55,546 nt of DNA from Nitrososphaerota archaeon (GCA_028867275.1 JAGWGU010000004.1:1-55546); one strand, 5' to 3'; positions 15,946-25,513 are shown, numbered from the stretch's first letter. A program made the numbers and translations. The notes: generated by a model from the letters alone, not told the origin.

Positions 15946-17448
15946 TTGAAAAAGAAAATAACTTTTGCAATACTTGTGGTAGTCATATCTATTTTTATAA
16001 TATATGGTAACCAAATTTTTCAGATAAATTCAGCGGAAAGAAATGCCAATAAGAACAATACAGAGACAAGTAGCTTCACATCTGCATCAAATTCAAACGA
16101 TGTAATGCCTAGCAAACAAACAAGCAGTACATTTGTAACACTCTATTCCATGCCAGGCGGTACTGCTCCAAACAGTATTTTAGTTGGCAAGGATGGAATG
16201 GTATGGACTACGAGTTCTAAACAAAATATGTTGTATCGCTTGGATCCAAAAAACAATCTTATAAAAAAGTATGAAATTCCAGAAGAGAATGCCGGACACA
16301 TGTCATGGTCCATGATACAAGACAATGAAGGGTCCATATGGTTTTCACAGTTTGGAGAGAACCCCTTGATACGTTTTGATCCAACAAATGAAAGTTTTAT
16401 GAAACTTTATCCAAAAGATCATCCGTTTCAGATGAAACATGATGCCAAGACAGACAACATATGGTATACAACTCTGGGAGAAAAAGTAGGTGTAGTTCAG
16501 AATACTGGTGGAGGAAAAAGCCAAAACTCATACAAAATCTCAGAATTCTCAATAGGTAATGAAACACAAACCAGCGGGTTGAGCGTAGAAGGAGATTCTA
16601 TATGGATAACCGAACTTGAAAAAGGAAGGATCCTCAAATTTAACCCAATATACTCAAACAATGGTACAATAGTTGACATGGAAAAAATATTGGAGGTTCC
16701 ATCAAACAATACCCAGTCATTTTCAATTCCAACTGATATTCTAGTCACGAAAAATAACACATTGTGGATAACTGAGCACGGTCCAAGTACAATCACAAAA
16801 TTTGACTTGGAGTCTCAAAAATCTGTCAGATTGCCCACGGCAAAAAGTGAATATGATGTTGCAACTCTTCCATTCTGGTTAAGACAGAGTTTAGACGGAG
16901 AAGGGATATGGTCTAACGAACATGAGGGTGGAAGCGTGATTTTTCTTACAAATAATATGACATTTACAGAATTCCACATTCCAAACAACGATCCAAATTC
17001 TATTTCATTCATGCTTAATCTGGCAGAAGATCCAAACAACCCAAACAAACTCTGGTTTTCACTATGGTCACTTGACAAGATAGGTGTAATTGACAAATCG
17101 GTCTTGATTCCATTTGATATTTATTCTGAAGATAAAAAAATTACATTCTCAGAGGGCGTACACCAAAGTTTGATACATCTCAAGATTGTAAAAATACCTG
17201 GTCATGACTTGAATAATGGTATGCTATACCTTAATGCATCAAGCTCGATGGATCCTGGCGGTGATCTTAAAAATATGACTGCCTCATTTTCACAGAATTT
17301 GATAGATACAACCAATATGACACAGCCAATCAATGTGCAACTGTCATTAAATGACCAATCACTCCGAAAAGGTAATTATACAATCGGAATCAGTATTGGA
17401 AATAATTTGGTTACCAAAACTATCTTCGAATATGTAACAGTAAAATAG
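15946..17448 (+). CDS. Membrane-anchored Vgb-like beta-propeller protein
   Basis: 500 residues: N-terminal anchor (5-25), a Ser/Asn-rich linker, then repeated blades with the pattern G..W.T......L.R.DP...I..Y.IP (for example DGMVWTTSSKQNMLYRLDP, EGSIWFSQFGENPLIRFDP, NTLWITEHGPSTITKFDL). This is the virginiamycin B lyase/NHL-like propeller fold, about residues 60-380, followed by a beta-rich C-terminal domain. Extracellular streptogramin cleavage is not implied; these domains are common surface proteins in this lineage. The start is TTG. Confidence 0.8.
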   Translation: MKKKITFAILVVVISIFIIYGNQIFQINSAERNANKNNTETSSFTSASNSNDVMPSKQTSSTFVTLYSMPGGTAPNSILVGKDGMVWTTSSKQNMLYRLDPKNNLIKKYEIPEENAGHMSWSMIQDNEGSIWFSQFGENPLIRFDPTNESFMKLYPKDHPFQMKHDAKTDNIWYTTLGEKVGVVQNTGGGKSQNSYKISEFSIGNETQTSGLSVEGDSIWITELEKGRILKFNPIYSNNGTIVDMEKILEVPSNNTQSFSIPTDILVTKNNTLWITEHGPSTITKFDLESQKSVRLPTAKSEYDVATLPFWLRQSLDGEGIWSNEHEGGSVIFLTNNMTFTEFHIPNNDPNSISFMLNLAEDPNNPNKLWFSLWSLDKIGVIDKSVLIPFDIYSEDKKITFSEGVHQSLIHLKIVKIPGHDLNNGMLYLNASSSMDPGGDLKNMTASFSQNLIDTTNMTQPINVQLSLNDQSLRKGNYTIGISIGNNLVTKTIFEYVTVK

Positions 17449-17546
17449 CAAAATTTTCAACAATTGCTAAATTGGGAAGATCAAGGAAGTGACAACTTGT
17501 TCAAACAATACAAAATTTTAATAATTTTGACATAACATTAGATTCC

Positions 17547-18623
17547 ATGCCTGTAGATGTAGTTAGAACAATTAACAGAGTTGGAAAATGGTCTCTTAAC
17601 AGAGTAGTGGGGAAAAGAAGACCGATAATAGGGGTGTTTAGTCTGACTCATTATTGTAATTATTTTTGTCCAATGTGTCCCTTTGGAGATTCAGATAAAC
17701 AGGGCCAAATGAAGATTGCAAACAAAAATGACTTGACAACAGATCAGTGGAAGCAGATATTTGATAAAGTCTCAGAATATTGTATTTGGTGCATAGTTGA
17801 GGGTGGAGAACCAACGAGCCGTCCTGATTTCATGGAACTAATACGTCACCTTTACACCTTGAAAATGCCGATAACTTTGATTACAAATTGTTCGCTCTTA
17901 CATACTGTTGATATTGATGAATTGAAAAAATACATACAATTCATAACATGCAGTATAGATTCCGTTTTTGAAGAGTCATATTGCAAGGTTCGTGGTGTAA
18001 CACCTCAAACTTACCAGCGTGTAATGCAAAATCTTGAAATGCTAACAAAACACCAAGTACCTCATTATTTCAATTCTGTAATTACGAAATTTAACACAAA
18101 GGAATTTCTTGATGGTTCCTACTTTCAAAGAGCAATGGAGATGGGAGTAAATGCTGTGTCTCTCACATTTGTAGAAGACCGATCTGATGTGGATTATTCA
18201 TTACTCCCAGACCGAAATACCATAAATGACATCTGCAGAGCTGTAATTGAACACATCAAATCAAAAAAGGATCCTCAGATCATGCTTCCTCCACAATATT
18301 TTGAACAAATATTGGAGCATGGAAGGGGAATTTTCGACGAGTGTGGAGTTTGGAAAAGTATCTTTGTCAATGGAAATGGTACTGTCATGGTGCCTTGCTG
18401 GAAATACAATGATCCAAAGAATGTCTACAACTTGCTTGAAAAAAGCGTATCTGAGATATGGGATGCTCCACAATGGGAAATTGCAAAAACTTGCCATGAT
18501 TGCCAAGTTCTTGGTTGCATATGGTATTCATCACAACCCACTACTACCTTTGCCCAGAATTATATGCGCGGACTCTCGAAAATGATTAGCAGACATTCTC
18601 CTGAAATGCCTGAAAATATCTAG
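17547..18623 (+). CDS. Radical SAM protein with C-terminal Cys-rich (SPASM-like) region
   Basis: 358 residues. The 4Fe-4S/SAM motif C-x3-C-x2-C is CNYFCPMC near residues 38-45, with a GGEP-type motif (EGGEPTSRPD) following. The C-terminal part has further cysteines (CGVW, PCWKYNDP, CHDCQVLGC) consistent with an auxiliary-cluster SPASM/twitch domain. The target is unknown; relatives include HpnH-like and peptide-modifying enzymes. It stands alone, and the next gene on this strand is the patatin. Confidence 0.85.
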   Translation: MPVDVVRTINRVGKWSLNRVVGKRRPIIGVFSLTHYCNYFCPMCPFGDSDKQGQMKIANKNDLTTDQWKQIFDKVSEYCIWCIVEGGEPTSRPDFMELIRHLYTLKMPITLITNCSLLHTVDIDELKKYIQFITCSIDSVFEESYCKVRGVTPQTYQRVMQNLEMLTKHQVPHYFNSVITKFNTKEFLDGSYFQRAMEMGVNAVSLTFVEDRSDVDYSLLPDRNTINDICRAVIEHIKSKKDPQIMLPPQYFEQILEHGRGIFDECGVWKSIFVNGNGTVMVPCWKYNDPKNVYNLLEKSVSEIWDAPQWEIAKTCHDCQVLGCIWYSSQPTTTFAQNYMRGLSKMISRHSPEMPENI

Positions 18624-18780
18624 TACTTGACCCAATTCAAACTAATATCAATTCATTCGTATTGTAAAGAAAAGTCTAGAAAAATCGGCAAAAATTCCAA
18701 TCAAATTGCAAAAAGGAGAAGTCAAATATATTAAAAATCTCTCTAACAAGTAGGCGAAATGAGACAATCGTGATTATACT

Positions 18781-19854
18781 ATGGTAGAAAAAATTGAAAC
18801 TGTTCTTACATTGCAAGGTGGAGGTGCTCTAGGAGCATACGAGTGTGGCGTATACAAAGCAATGTCTAAACACAAAGTAAAACTCGACATAATTGCCGCC
18901 ACATCAATTGGTAGTGTTAACGCTGCAATAATCACAGGTTCCAAGAATGATGAGCCAGCAAAAGCATTGGAAGATTTTTGGTTAAGTCTGGCAGACACTA
19001 TTACTTCATCATACTTGCCTGACAAGGCGCGTGCCGTTGCTTCGGTGACGCACGCATCTGTTTGGGGAAACAAAGCATTTACACCAAGATGGATCAGTCC
19101 AAATGTATCTGATTCAAATAATTCTCCATATCTCTATGATAATACACGGCTTCGAAACAAAATAAATGAATATGTTGATTTTGAAAAGATACGAAGGTCA
19201 ACCAGTCCTAGAATAATTATTACTTGCACTGATATACAGAATGGAAAACCAACAATTTTTGATAGCAAATATGATGCCATTACCACAGATCACATACTTG
19301 CTAGCGCAGGGTATCCTTACTATGGAATACAATGGACAAAGGTGAGCGGAAAATATTTGTGGGATGGTACTCTGCTAAGTAACACGCCGCTAATTGACGC
19401 CATAAACGCCTCACCTGATTCAGACAAAACCGTATACCTTGTGGATCTTTTCCCGCACGTGCAAGAGAAACTTCCAAAAAACATGGAGGAAGTCTGGCAT
19501 AGAGCAAGAGACATCATGTTCTTTGATAAAATCGAGCACACACTCAGAGTTTCAAATATGCTAAAACGATACCTTGGGCTCTTAGGCGATATGCATGAAA
19601 TAACGATGAACTATTTGGATTCTGGAAAAGCAGATGATAACATGAAACAGAAAATATTTGAAGTAGAGAAAACATACCACAAATTGACAGTTGAGAGGGG
19701 CGGAATAATAAGAGACATAGTACGTGTCGAAAGGAAAGAAGATACACCATATCTGTTTGAAGATTCTGATTTTTCTCTTGCTACCATAAAAAAACTGATA
19801 CGAAGTGGAGAAGATGATACTAACAAAGCAATTAATTCACATTTAAAGAAGTAA
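18781..19854 (+). CDS. Patatin-like phospholipase
   Basis: 357 residues with an N-terminal patatin domain: oxyanion motif GGGALG (13-18), nucleophile Ser42 in ATSIG (the usual G-x-S-x-G with the first Gly replaced by Ala) and the Asp-Gly of the Ser/Asp dyad at 195-196 (WDGTLL). It would hydrolyse acyl esters. It faces the PHA operon tail-to-tail, and patatin-like proteins occur near PHA genes elsewhere, so a granule-linked esterase or depolymerase is possible but unproven. An AT-rich promoter (ATATATTAAAAA, 18725-18737) precedes it. Confidence 0.88.
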   Translation: MVEKIETVLTLQGGGALGAYECGVYKAMSKHKVKLDIIAATSIGSVNAAIITGSKNDEPAKALEDFWLSLADTITSSYLPDKARAVASVTHASVWGNKAFTPRWISPNVSDSNNSPYLYDNTRLRNKINEYVDFEKIRRSTSPRIIITCTDIQNGKPTIFDSKYDAITTDHILASAGYPYYGIQWTKVSGKYLWDGTLLSNTPLIDAINASPDSDKTVYLVDLFPHVQEKLPKNMEEVWHRARDIMFFDKIEHTLRVSNMLKRYLGLLGDMHEITMNYLDSGKADDNMKQKIFEVEKTYHKLTVERGGIIRDIVRVERKEDTPYLFEDSDFSLATIKKLIRSGEDDTNKAINSHLKK

Positions 19855-19956
19855 TATCGAATTTTTGTGACAATGTCTGAATCTTAACCCGAATCGAGAT
19901 AAAATGAGGGCACAAGACAAATCATTGAATGTCTTGGTGCATACTTGACAAAAGTA

Positions 19957-19998
19957 TCTATTTTAAATGCAGGGTGTTAAACCAGTTCACAAATTCTC
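19957..19998. repeat. About 42-nt dispersed element, copy 1 (TCTA-TTTTAAA-GTGTT core)
   Basis: Aligns with 26005-26045 at roughly 80% identity with small gaps, sharing TTTTAAA, GTGTT, TTCACA and TTCTC blocks. It lies just before the 25-nt repeat at 20011-20035, in the gap between two convergent genes. Confidence 0.45.
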
Positions 19999-20010
19999 AA
20001 GTGGATTTTC

Positions 20011-20035
20011 AACTAATATTGTAATACTAATCAAA
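20011..20035. repeat. 25-nt dispersed repeat, copy 2
   Basis: Identical to 14855-14879. Here it lies between the convergent ends of the patatin gene and the PHA operon, so it is not obviously a promoter element in this copy. Confidence 0.6.
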
Positions 20036-20124
20036 GTTTTGTACTTGTGTTCTCAGCTGCAATAATTGTCATTCTCAATAAAGTCCATGACGATAGAGTT
20101 ACACAATATGTCTTTCTCGCTAGA

Positions 20125-20433
20125 TCAGGAGAGATGAAGAAACTGATGAATTACACTAGTGGTATATTTTGTAAATCTTGATTCATCCTCTACAAAAGTA
20201 CCACATAGTCTTTCAGAAGTGTGTTTGTCCCACTTGTCATACATGAAACGAAATTCTTTTTTTGGTACCTTCAAAACTCCTCCATTTTCAACAATACAAA
20301 ATACATAACTTCCTCCCTTGTATTGGGCTTGAAAGCGATCACCCTTCTTTCCATCTGCTTTCCAGTGATTAATTGTCTGTGCACGGATAAGTGAAAAAGC
20401 AAGCTTTTCCCAGAAATTTTCGAATGGGATCAT
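20125..20433 (-). CDS. Uncharacterised protein of the PHA operon
   Basis: 102 residues from ATG 20433 (MIPFENFWEKLAF); a GTG at 20442 would add three. It has a basic middle part (HWKADGKKGDRFQAQYKGGSYVF) and mixed alpha/beta character, with no membrane segment. It is last in a tightly packed minus-strand operon phaE-phaC-zinc-ribbon-this gene and lies just downstream of, or overlaps by a few bases, the zinc-ribbon gene. A role in PHA granules or their control is inferred from position only. Confidence 0.65.
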   Translation of the reverse strand: MIPFENFWEKLAFSLIRAQTINHWKADGKKGDRFQAQYKGGSYVFCIVENGGVLKVPKKEFRFMYDKWDKHTSERLCGTFVEDESRFTKYTTSVIHQFLHLS

Positions 20434-20660
20434 GAGGACCACATAGACATACTTTCACTATGAGATGACTTCAAATTATTGATTACAGTCCTTTCTATCT
20501 CAACTAATTCTATGTGATTGGGAGACAATTGGTAAAATCCAAGATCACAAAAGTGGCAATATTCTAAAACTCCATCAAAGACTCCCTCAGGTCCTTCTAT
20601 TGTAGCAGTGAATTTTTCCGTAGTTCTATCGCATTCCATACAGGTGAATCTTGAATTCAT
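20430..20660 (-). CDS. Small zinc-ribbon-like protein of the PHA operon
   Basis: 76 residues with two CxxC knuckles (CMEC near residue 7 and CHFC near residue 35) that should form one zinc site. The remainder is acidic (IELVEIERTVINNL). It starts 2 nt from the phaC stop codon, so it is certainly co-transcribed. It may be a DNA- or protein-binding accessory such as a regulator of phaC, but no family is recognised. Confidence 0.7.
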   Translation of the reverse strand: MNSRFTCMECDRTTEKFTATIEGPEGVFDGVLEYCHFCDLGFYQLSPNHIELVEIERTVINNLKSSHSESMSMWSS

Positions 20661-20661
20661 T

Positions 20662-21729
20662 TTACGACCTCTCTCCCAACCAATGAATTATCTTTGGCCA
20701 TACCTCTCTTTTAGCAAAAGTACTTGCACACAGCCCTACATGGCCTGTAGGGAATGACATGGGAGTATTATCACTACTTGAAACTAGGCAATTCAGAGCA
20801 AGACTTGATTCTGGAGTCACAAGGTGGTCGTGTTCTGCCACTATGTTAAGAAGAGGAATATCTATTCTTCGAAGATCAATTACATTTGGTCCTATTTGTA
20901 ACATGTTTTGTGCAAATAGATTCTTTTGATAAAAATCCTTGATCCATTGCCTGAAGACTTCGCCAGGAAGTGGAGCTGTATCCCACAGCCACTTTTCGAC
21001 TCTCAGAAAATCCTTTACATCGTTGTTATTAGAGATCTTTTGAGATATTTCATGGTATTTTCCAAGGAAGTGTTTGAATGGCTTTAACATCATAAAGAAT
21101 TGGTACTGGAAGGCAGGAGGTATGTTTCCTAGTGTATCAACAATGGTGTCAATATCCAGAAATTTAGAGATGGATCCAAAAACAGTAGTATCTTTACTAC
21201 AATCAACCGGAGGAGCTAACGTTATGAGATTCTTTACTTTTTCTTTGTGCAATACAGTGTAGATTGAAGAAAATGTACCGCCCATACAATATCCAAATAG
21301 TGTTACCTTTTCAGATTTTGACATATTTCTTACTGTGTCAACACATCTGTCCAGATATCGTTTAAGATAGTCATCTATGGTAAGAGTACTTTCTTCAACA
21401 TCTGGTGTACTCCAGTCAAGTAGGTAGACATCAAATCCCGCATTGAGCAGACTCTTTATCATACTCTTGTTTTGCAGATCCAAAATGTAGGGATGATTGA
21501 TTAATGCATATACTACAAGTATTGGAACCTTGTACTTCGATTGATTATCTGATCTGTATCTGAGCAGCCTTGTTTTATCAATTTGTAAAACTACATCATG
21601 TGGTGTTACTTCGTTTGTTATCTCTTCAAGAGATGACAGGACAGGAATCATCTTGGAAAGGCTTGCGTAGAAATCCATCATTTTGATTTGAATGTCAACT
21701 GGGCTTGTTTCTTCCAATATTGCAGTCAT
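20662..21729 (-). CDS. phaC: Class III poly(3-hydroxyalkanoate) synthase catalytic subunit PhaC
   Basis: Polymerises hydroxyacyl-CoA into PHA storage granules. The 355-residue length is that of class III/IV enzymes. The alpha/beta-hydrolase triad is visible: Cys148 in the lipase-box-like GYCMGG, Asp301 (AEHDHLV) and His330 (PTGHVGL). Its ATG overlaps the end of phaE by 4 nt (ATGA). The PhaE partner next door supports class III. Confidence 0.95.
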   Translation of the reverse strand: MTAILEETSPVDIQIKMMDFYASLSKMIPVLSSLEEITNEVTPHDVVLQIDKTRLLRYRSDNQSKYKVPILVVYALINHPYILDLQNKSMIKSLLNAGFDVYLLDWSTPDVEESTLTIDDYLKRYLDRCVDTVRNMSKSEKVTLFGYCMGGTFSSIYTVLHKEKVKNLITLAPPVDCSKDTTVFGSISKFLDIDTIVDTLGNIPPAFQYQFFMMLKPFKHFLGKYHEISQKISNNNDVKDFLRVEKWLWDTAPLPGEVFRQWIKDFYQKNLFAQNMLQIGPNVIDLRRIDIPLLNIVAEHDHLVTPESSLALNCLVSSSDNTPMSFPTGHVGLCASTFAKREVWPKIIHWLGERS

Positions 21730-22166
21730 ATTTTCATCACTTTTTTGTTCAAACAGTCATTATCTCTCGAGTCTGAGATGTTCTGGGCAAGAGTCTTCCA
21801 ATTTTTCATCATGATCATAGATGCATTTATCATCCGGCCCAAGTTTGAGGCATATTCTGAAGATTTGAAAAGATTGGTAAAGACCTCTTCATGAACGTCT
21901 ACATACGCCGATGATATCTCTAAATTTTCTTTCTCTGCCCGTACTTTCTTTGTGAGTTTATCTGATGCTTCAAGCCACGATTTACAAAGTAATGTCTGGC
22001 AATAGGCAAAACTCCTAAAAAATTCCATGCTGCTTGCGATCACTTTCACAGAGTTTTGTTTTTGTACATCCTCTACTGATTCCATGTCAACTTTATTGTG
22101 AGCCTCATCAAATGAATAATCATTCTTATTTTCCAATTTTGGAAAATCCAATGTTTGTTCTCTCAT
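21726..22166 (-). CDS. phaE: PHA synthase subunit PhaE
   Basis: PhaE is the non-catalytic partner required by class III PhaC. The product is mostly helical and polar, with YCQTLLCKSWLEASDKLTKK and EEVFTNLFKSSEYASNLGRM segments, and it ends in a 4-nt overlap with phaC. A longer frame opens at 22250, but ATG 22166 (MREQTLDFPK) has a TATA-like CTTAAATAC at 22188-22196, the right distance for a leaderless mRNA, and is preferred. The sequence is divergent, so the call leans on position. Confidence 0.8.
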   Translation of the reverse strand: MREQTLDFPKLENKNDYSFDEAHNKVDMESVEDVQKQNSVKVIASSMEFFRSFAYCQTLLCKSWLEASDKLTKKVRAEKENLEISSAYVDVHEEVFTNLFKSSEYASNLGRMINASMIMMKNWKTLAQNISDSRDNDCLNKKVMKI

Positions 22167-22289
22167 GACGATGCAAGAAAGTTTTTTTGTATTTAAGAAA
22201 GATGCTTGCCTAGTGTTGCTATAAGCTGCATTGTATTGCAAAAAACTCACAAGATTAATTAATATTCAGAAACATTGTTGATGGTGCAA

Positions 22290-22670
22290 ATGCGTGTTCT
22301 AATATCTGAAGATGTGCGTCATACTGCTATGCAATACAAGATTTCATTAGAAGAAAGAAATCATCATGTTATTACTACAGTGAATGGTGAGGAATGCTTG
22401 AGGATCTATCAGGAAGAAATACGAGCAAAAAAGGACAAGGAAAATCCCTTTGATGTAGTTATACTGGATTACAGAATGCCACACAAGGACGGAATGACTG
22501 TTGCAAAAGAGATTCGTACAATGAATCCTACTCAGAGAATCATATTTGCTTCCGCCTACTTGAAAGATGCCCTTATTGATTCGATGAGGGATTTGCATGG
22601 GGTAGAATACCTAGAAAAGCCCTTCGAATTGGATGAGTTAGTGGAAACAGTTGAAAGGGTAAGAAAATAA
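22290..22670 (+). CDS. Stand-alone response-regulator receiver domain (CheY-like), copy 1
   Basis: About 126 residues, receiver domain only. Acidic pair Glu-Asp in LISEDV, phospho-acceptor Asp in VVILDYRMP, Ser in FASAY and Lys in EKPF are all present. Upstream in-frame starts exist at 22275 and 22281. It is tail-to-tail with the histidine kinase (stops 4 nt apart). The segment H-TAMQY and the EKPFELDE tail are shared with the receiver at 25514, so the two are paralogues. Output must be by protein contact because no DNA-binding domain is present. Confidence 0.92.
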   Translation: MRVLISEDVRHTAMQYKISLEERNHHVITTVNGEECLRIYQEEIRAKKDKENPFDVVILDYRMPHKDGMTVAKEIRTMNPTQRIIFASAYLKDALIDSMRDLHGVEYLEKPFELDELVETVERVRK

Positions 22671-22674
22671 TATT

Positions 22675-24588
22675 CTAGGATTTCTGGTTGGCATAGTTAT
22701 TAATTGGTAGTGTAACAGTAAAAGTTGCTCCTCCAACTTTGTTATTGTAGGCTGTTATCTGCCCTTTATGTGCAGTAATAATCTCCTTCGTTATGAATAA
22801 TCCCAAACCAGTTCCATGTTCCATTCCGTCCTTGACACTCTGTGTAACAAACTTGCCAAACAAATTGGGAAGTATATCCTGTGGTATTCCACCACCAGTG
22901 TCAGTGATGACAATGTCCACTTTATCAGGATGACTCTGGCTTTGTATTTTTATTGAACCTTGCTTGGTAAATTTTATTGCGTTCTCTATGATATTTTCTA
23001 GCACCTGCGTTATACGTTCAATATCTGCATAAATTTCCGGATCTTTTTGATCAAGGTAAACTTCCATATTCACTCCCGGAGAAAGATTTACCCTCAAGGA
23101 TTCTGCCACATTACGAATCACTTGATTCAAGTGCACTTTGGTAAACTTGTAATCTAGTGTACCGCTTTCAATTTTACTGACATCAAGAATATCTATTGCC
23201 AATCTTTTCAATCTTCTTGCATGTTGAAGAACTCCATCCCATGCCTCATCATGAGGAATTTTTCCTTTCTTGGCTAAGTATGCAAAACCAAGAATCGGCT
23301 GGACGGGATTTTTGAGTTCGTGGGACGCTATGCTGATAAATTCATCCTTTAGCTTGTCTTTAAGTCTGAGTTTCTCATTGACAATTTTTAATTCACTATT
23401 TAGCTTTTGAATTTGTTCTATCGACTGGCGTAAACTGGATATCATTATTCTAAATGAATGATGCAATCTACCGATTTCATCTTTTGAGGTAGGCTCTTTG
23501 ATATCCATAGTAAAATCTCCCTGACTTATTTTTTCGACAGCATGTGTCAGATTGATAAGGGGTCTTGAAATAGTTCTTACTACAAAAAATGATAGAATCC
23601 CTACCCCCAATGAAATGAGTGAACCAATGATTAGATATTGATTTTGAAGTTCTAAAAGTGGAGAGTATAATTCAGATGCGTCTATCTCTGCCAATAGAAC
23701 AAAGCCCAAGTCTCTGTCACAATAGGATGCACCAAAAACTGGAATTCCTCTATAATCGTTGTAGACTATACCGGCCTTGCCCATGGTATACTGACCTAGG
23801 TTGCCCGGTGTTTTCAAATAAGTTGAGTAAATCCCGGACAAATTACGTCCGTTTTCAAAGCATTCTTTGACGGGCAGCGTGTCAACTTTTTGCGTGAACA
23901 CAGCATTGGGGATAAATCTCGATTCGGTAATCATCAACTCATCTCTATTGACAAGATATGTCTCTCCTGTTTTTCCTAAATTGGTTCTATCTGTAGTTAT
24001 TTTATTTACAAGATTAATTTCTCTTGTAGCTTGAATTGCACCAATTTCTTGAGAATTGCCGACGTCATCAAATACAGGTGCGGTCACAATCATGACAGCT
24101 TTTCTTGTTTTTTCATCTTTCTCAATAGAATACGATGCTTCTCTTATACCTCTAAGAAAATTTGGATTCTGGGAAAGATCTTTTCCAATTAACGAACTAT
24201 TTGTAGCTGATATTACTTTTCCGTCTTTATTGATAATCTTAAGATCATAAAAGTTAGAATCTTCTATGCTGGGAGGAATAGTTTTTTCCAGTTCTTGTGT
24301 GTTGATAACTCCCTGTACAATTTTTTTATATGATTCTTTTAAAATATTTTTTACCTGTTGACTTGAAGCCAAAAGTTGTACTTGTTCAACTCTCAAACTC
24401 CAAATGTTTTCGATGAGACTGGCTCTGTACTTGGCTTCATTTTGCAATTGAGCATCTATTCTTTCTCGTAAAGCATCTTCAGCAGCCTTTAAGCTTAAGA
24501 TTCCAGTAGCTGCTATTGATACAACGGAAATAATGATAAATAATGTTATCAGTTTTGTATTAAGACTTTTTGTAAAGGGTCCTATCAT
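22675..24588 (-). CDS. Membrane sensor histidine kinase (dCache-HAMP-HisKA-HATPase)
   Basis: 637 residues: first membrane helix (about 12-32), a large extracytoplasmic sensor of dCache type (about 35-325), second membrane helix (about 330-350), HAMP, a short coiled segment, the phospho-acceptor His in ASHELKNPVQPI and an ATPase domain with N-box (NIIENAIKF), G1 (ITDTGGGIP) and G2 (GTGLGLF). It should autophosphorylate in response to an external ligand. The small protein at 24603 is 14 nt upstream in the same direction, and two receivers flank the pair. The ligand is unknown. Confidence 0.93.
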   Translation of the reverse strand: MIGPFTKSLNTKLITLFIIISVVSIAATGILSLKAAEDALRERIDAQLQNEAKYRASLIENIWSLRVEQVQLLASSQQVKNILKESYKKIVQGVINTQELEKTIPPSIEDSNFYDLKIINKDGKVISATNSSLIGKDLSQNPNFLRGIREASYSIEKDEKTRKAVMIVTAPVFDDVGNSQEIGAIQATREINLVNKITTDRTNLGKTGETYLVNRDELMITESRFIPNAVFTQKVDTLPVKECFENGRNLSGIYSTYLKTPGNLGQYTMGKAGIVYNDYRGIPVFGASYCDRDLGFVLLAEIDASELYSPLLELQNQYLIIGSLISLGVGILSFFVVRTISRPLINLTHAVEKISQGDFTMDIKEPTSKDEIGRLHHSFRIMISSLRQSIEQIQKLNSELKIVNEKLRLKDKLKDEFISIASHELKNPVQPILGFAYLAKKGKIPHDEAWDGVLQHARRLKRLAIDILDVSKIESGTLDYKFTKVHLNQVIRNVAESLRVNLSPGVNMEVYLDQKDPEIYADIERITQVLENIIENAIKFTKQGSIKIQSQSHPDKVDIVITDTGGGIPQDILPNLFGKFVTQSVKDGMEHGTGLGLFITKEIITAHKGQITAYNNKVGGATFTVTLPINNYANQKS

Positions 24589-24602
24589 ACCGAATCTCTT
24601 TT

Positions 24603-25154
24603 TTAGATAGAAAATTGCGAGTAAATGATATCTGGAAGTTTGACAGTCACAACTACCGTAGAATCAGTCATTTCAAAAACAGGTCTTTCGATTAGGAATT
24701 TTTCAAATACTGCACTAAGAAGCTCTTTTACAAAAACTGAGGTCCTGGGTCCCATGTCGTGTTGTACAACTATGATGTCCTTACCATCTTTTTTTAGGTG
24801 GTCGCATGCAATGCCGCCAACTTTGACATATTCTTTTAACAACGCCAAAGTAGCCCCTAGATCTTGGTTTTGTTGCGTTAGGATGACTGCTTCTAGTAAA
24901 AACTTGAAGGCTCTAGATGCTAAAGCCTCTAGATACTTATCGTCTCCTGTGTTGATTATCTCCATGAGCATCTCTTTTGGAAAGGGAATTGTTCCAAGAC
25001 GATGTTGATATCTGTCAAATTCTACAAATCTGCGTAGAATCTGGTTTACAAGTAGATTTGGTGAGGTATCTCTCATATTTGCCTCTCTTATCACTTCGTC
25101 AAGTACCTTACTATCTACTCTATAACTTACCGTACGAGTCTTTCTAATTGGCAT
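24603..25154 (-). CDS. Putative ribbon-helix-helix-type protein upstream of the histidine kinase
   Basis: From ATG 25154 (MPIRKTRTVSYRV) the product is about 183 residues. The N-terminal stretch RTVSYRVDSKVLDEVIREA..R..SPNLLVNQILRRF has the strand-helix-helix pattern of RHH DNA-binding proteins. The C-terminal part (VQHDMGPRTSVFVKELLSAVFEKF) looks like a ligand or signalling domain I cannot name. Longer starts at 25211 and 25265 exist. It is 14 nt from the kinase gene, so it is probably co-transcribed and may be its transcriptional output. Confidence 0.7.
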   Translation of the reverse strand: MPIRKTRTVSYRVDSKVLDEVIREANMRDTSPNLLVNQILRRFVEFDRYQHRLGTIPFPKEMLMEIINTGDDKYLEALASRAFKFLLEAVILTQQNQDLGATLALLKEYVKVGGIACDHLKKDGKDIIVVQHDMGPRTSVFVKELLSAVFEKFLIERPVFEMTDSTVVVTVKLPDIIYSQFSI

Positions 25155-25513
25155 ACGGTAATTTTCCAAACGGTTTTCAACGCAGGTACGGGACGGACGT
25201 AATTTATTCATTGATGATATTTTCAAAAATGTTTCCAAATCCACTACACATAAGAACAAAATCAATCACAAATGTAACCTACTTGATGTAAAAGATTGGA
25301 TTTGCGATAATGATTGAAAACCTGAAAGTAGAATTGAATAATAGATCTATTGATATTTCGAAAAAATCTTTTTTTGGTATAAAGAGGTCATGTAATTTTT
25401 ATAATTATTGCATAATGAAGATATTTTTCTTGTGATAGGAAATGAAATTGTGCCAGAGTTTGAAAAAATTGGATGCAAATACATTAAATTAGGAATATTG
25501 CAATACGCTGGCG

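Noticed and set aside
22167-22250. N-terminal extension of PhaE
   Set aside because: The TATA-like box at 22188-22196 lies inside this stretch, placing the start at ATG 22166.
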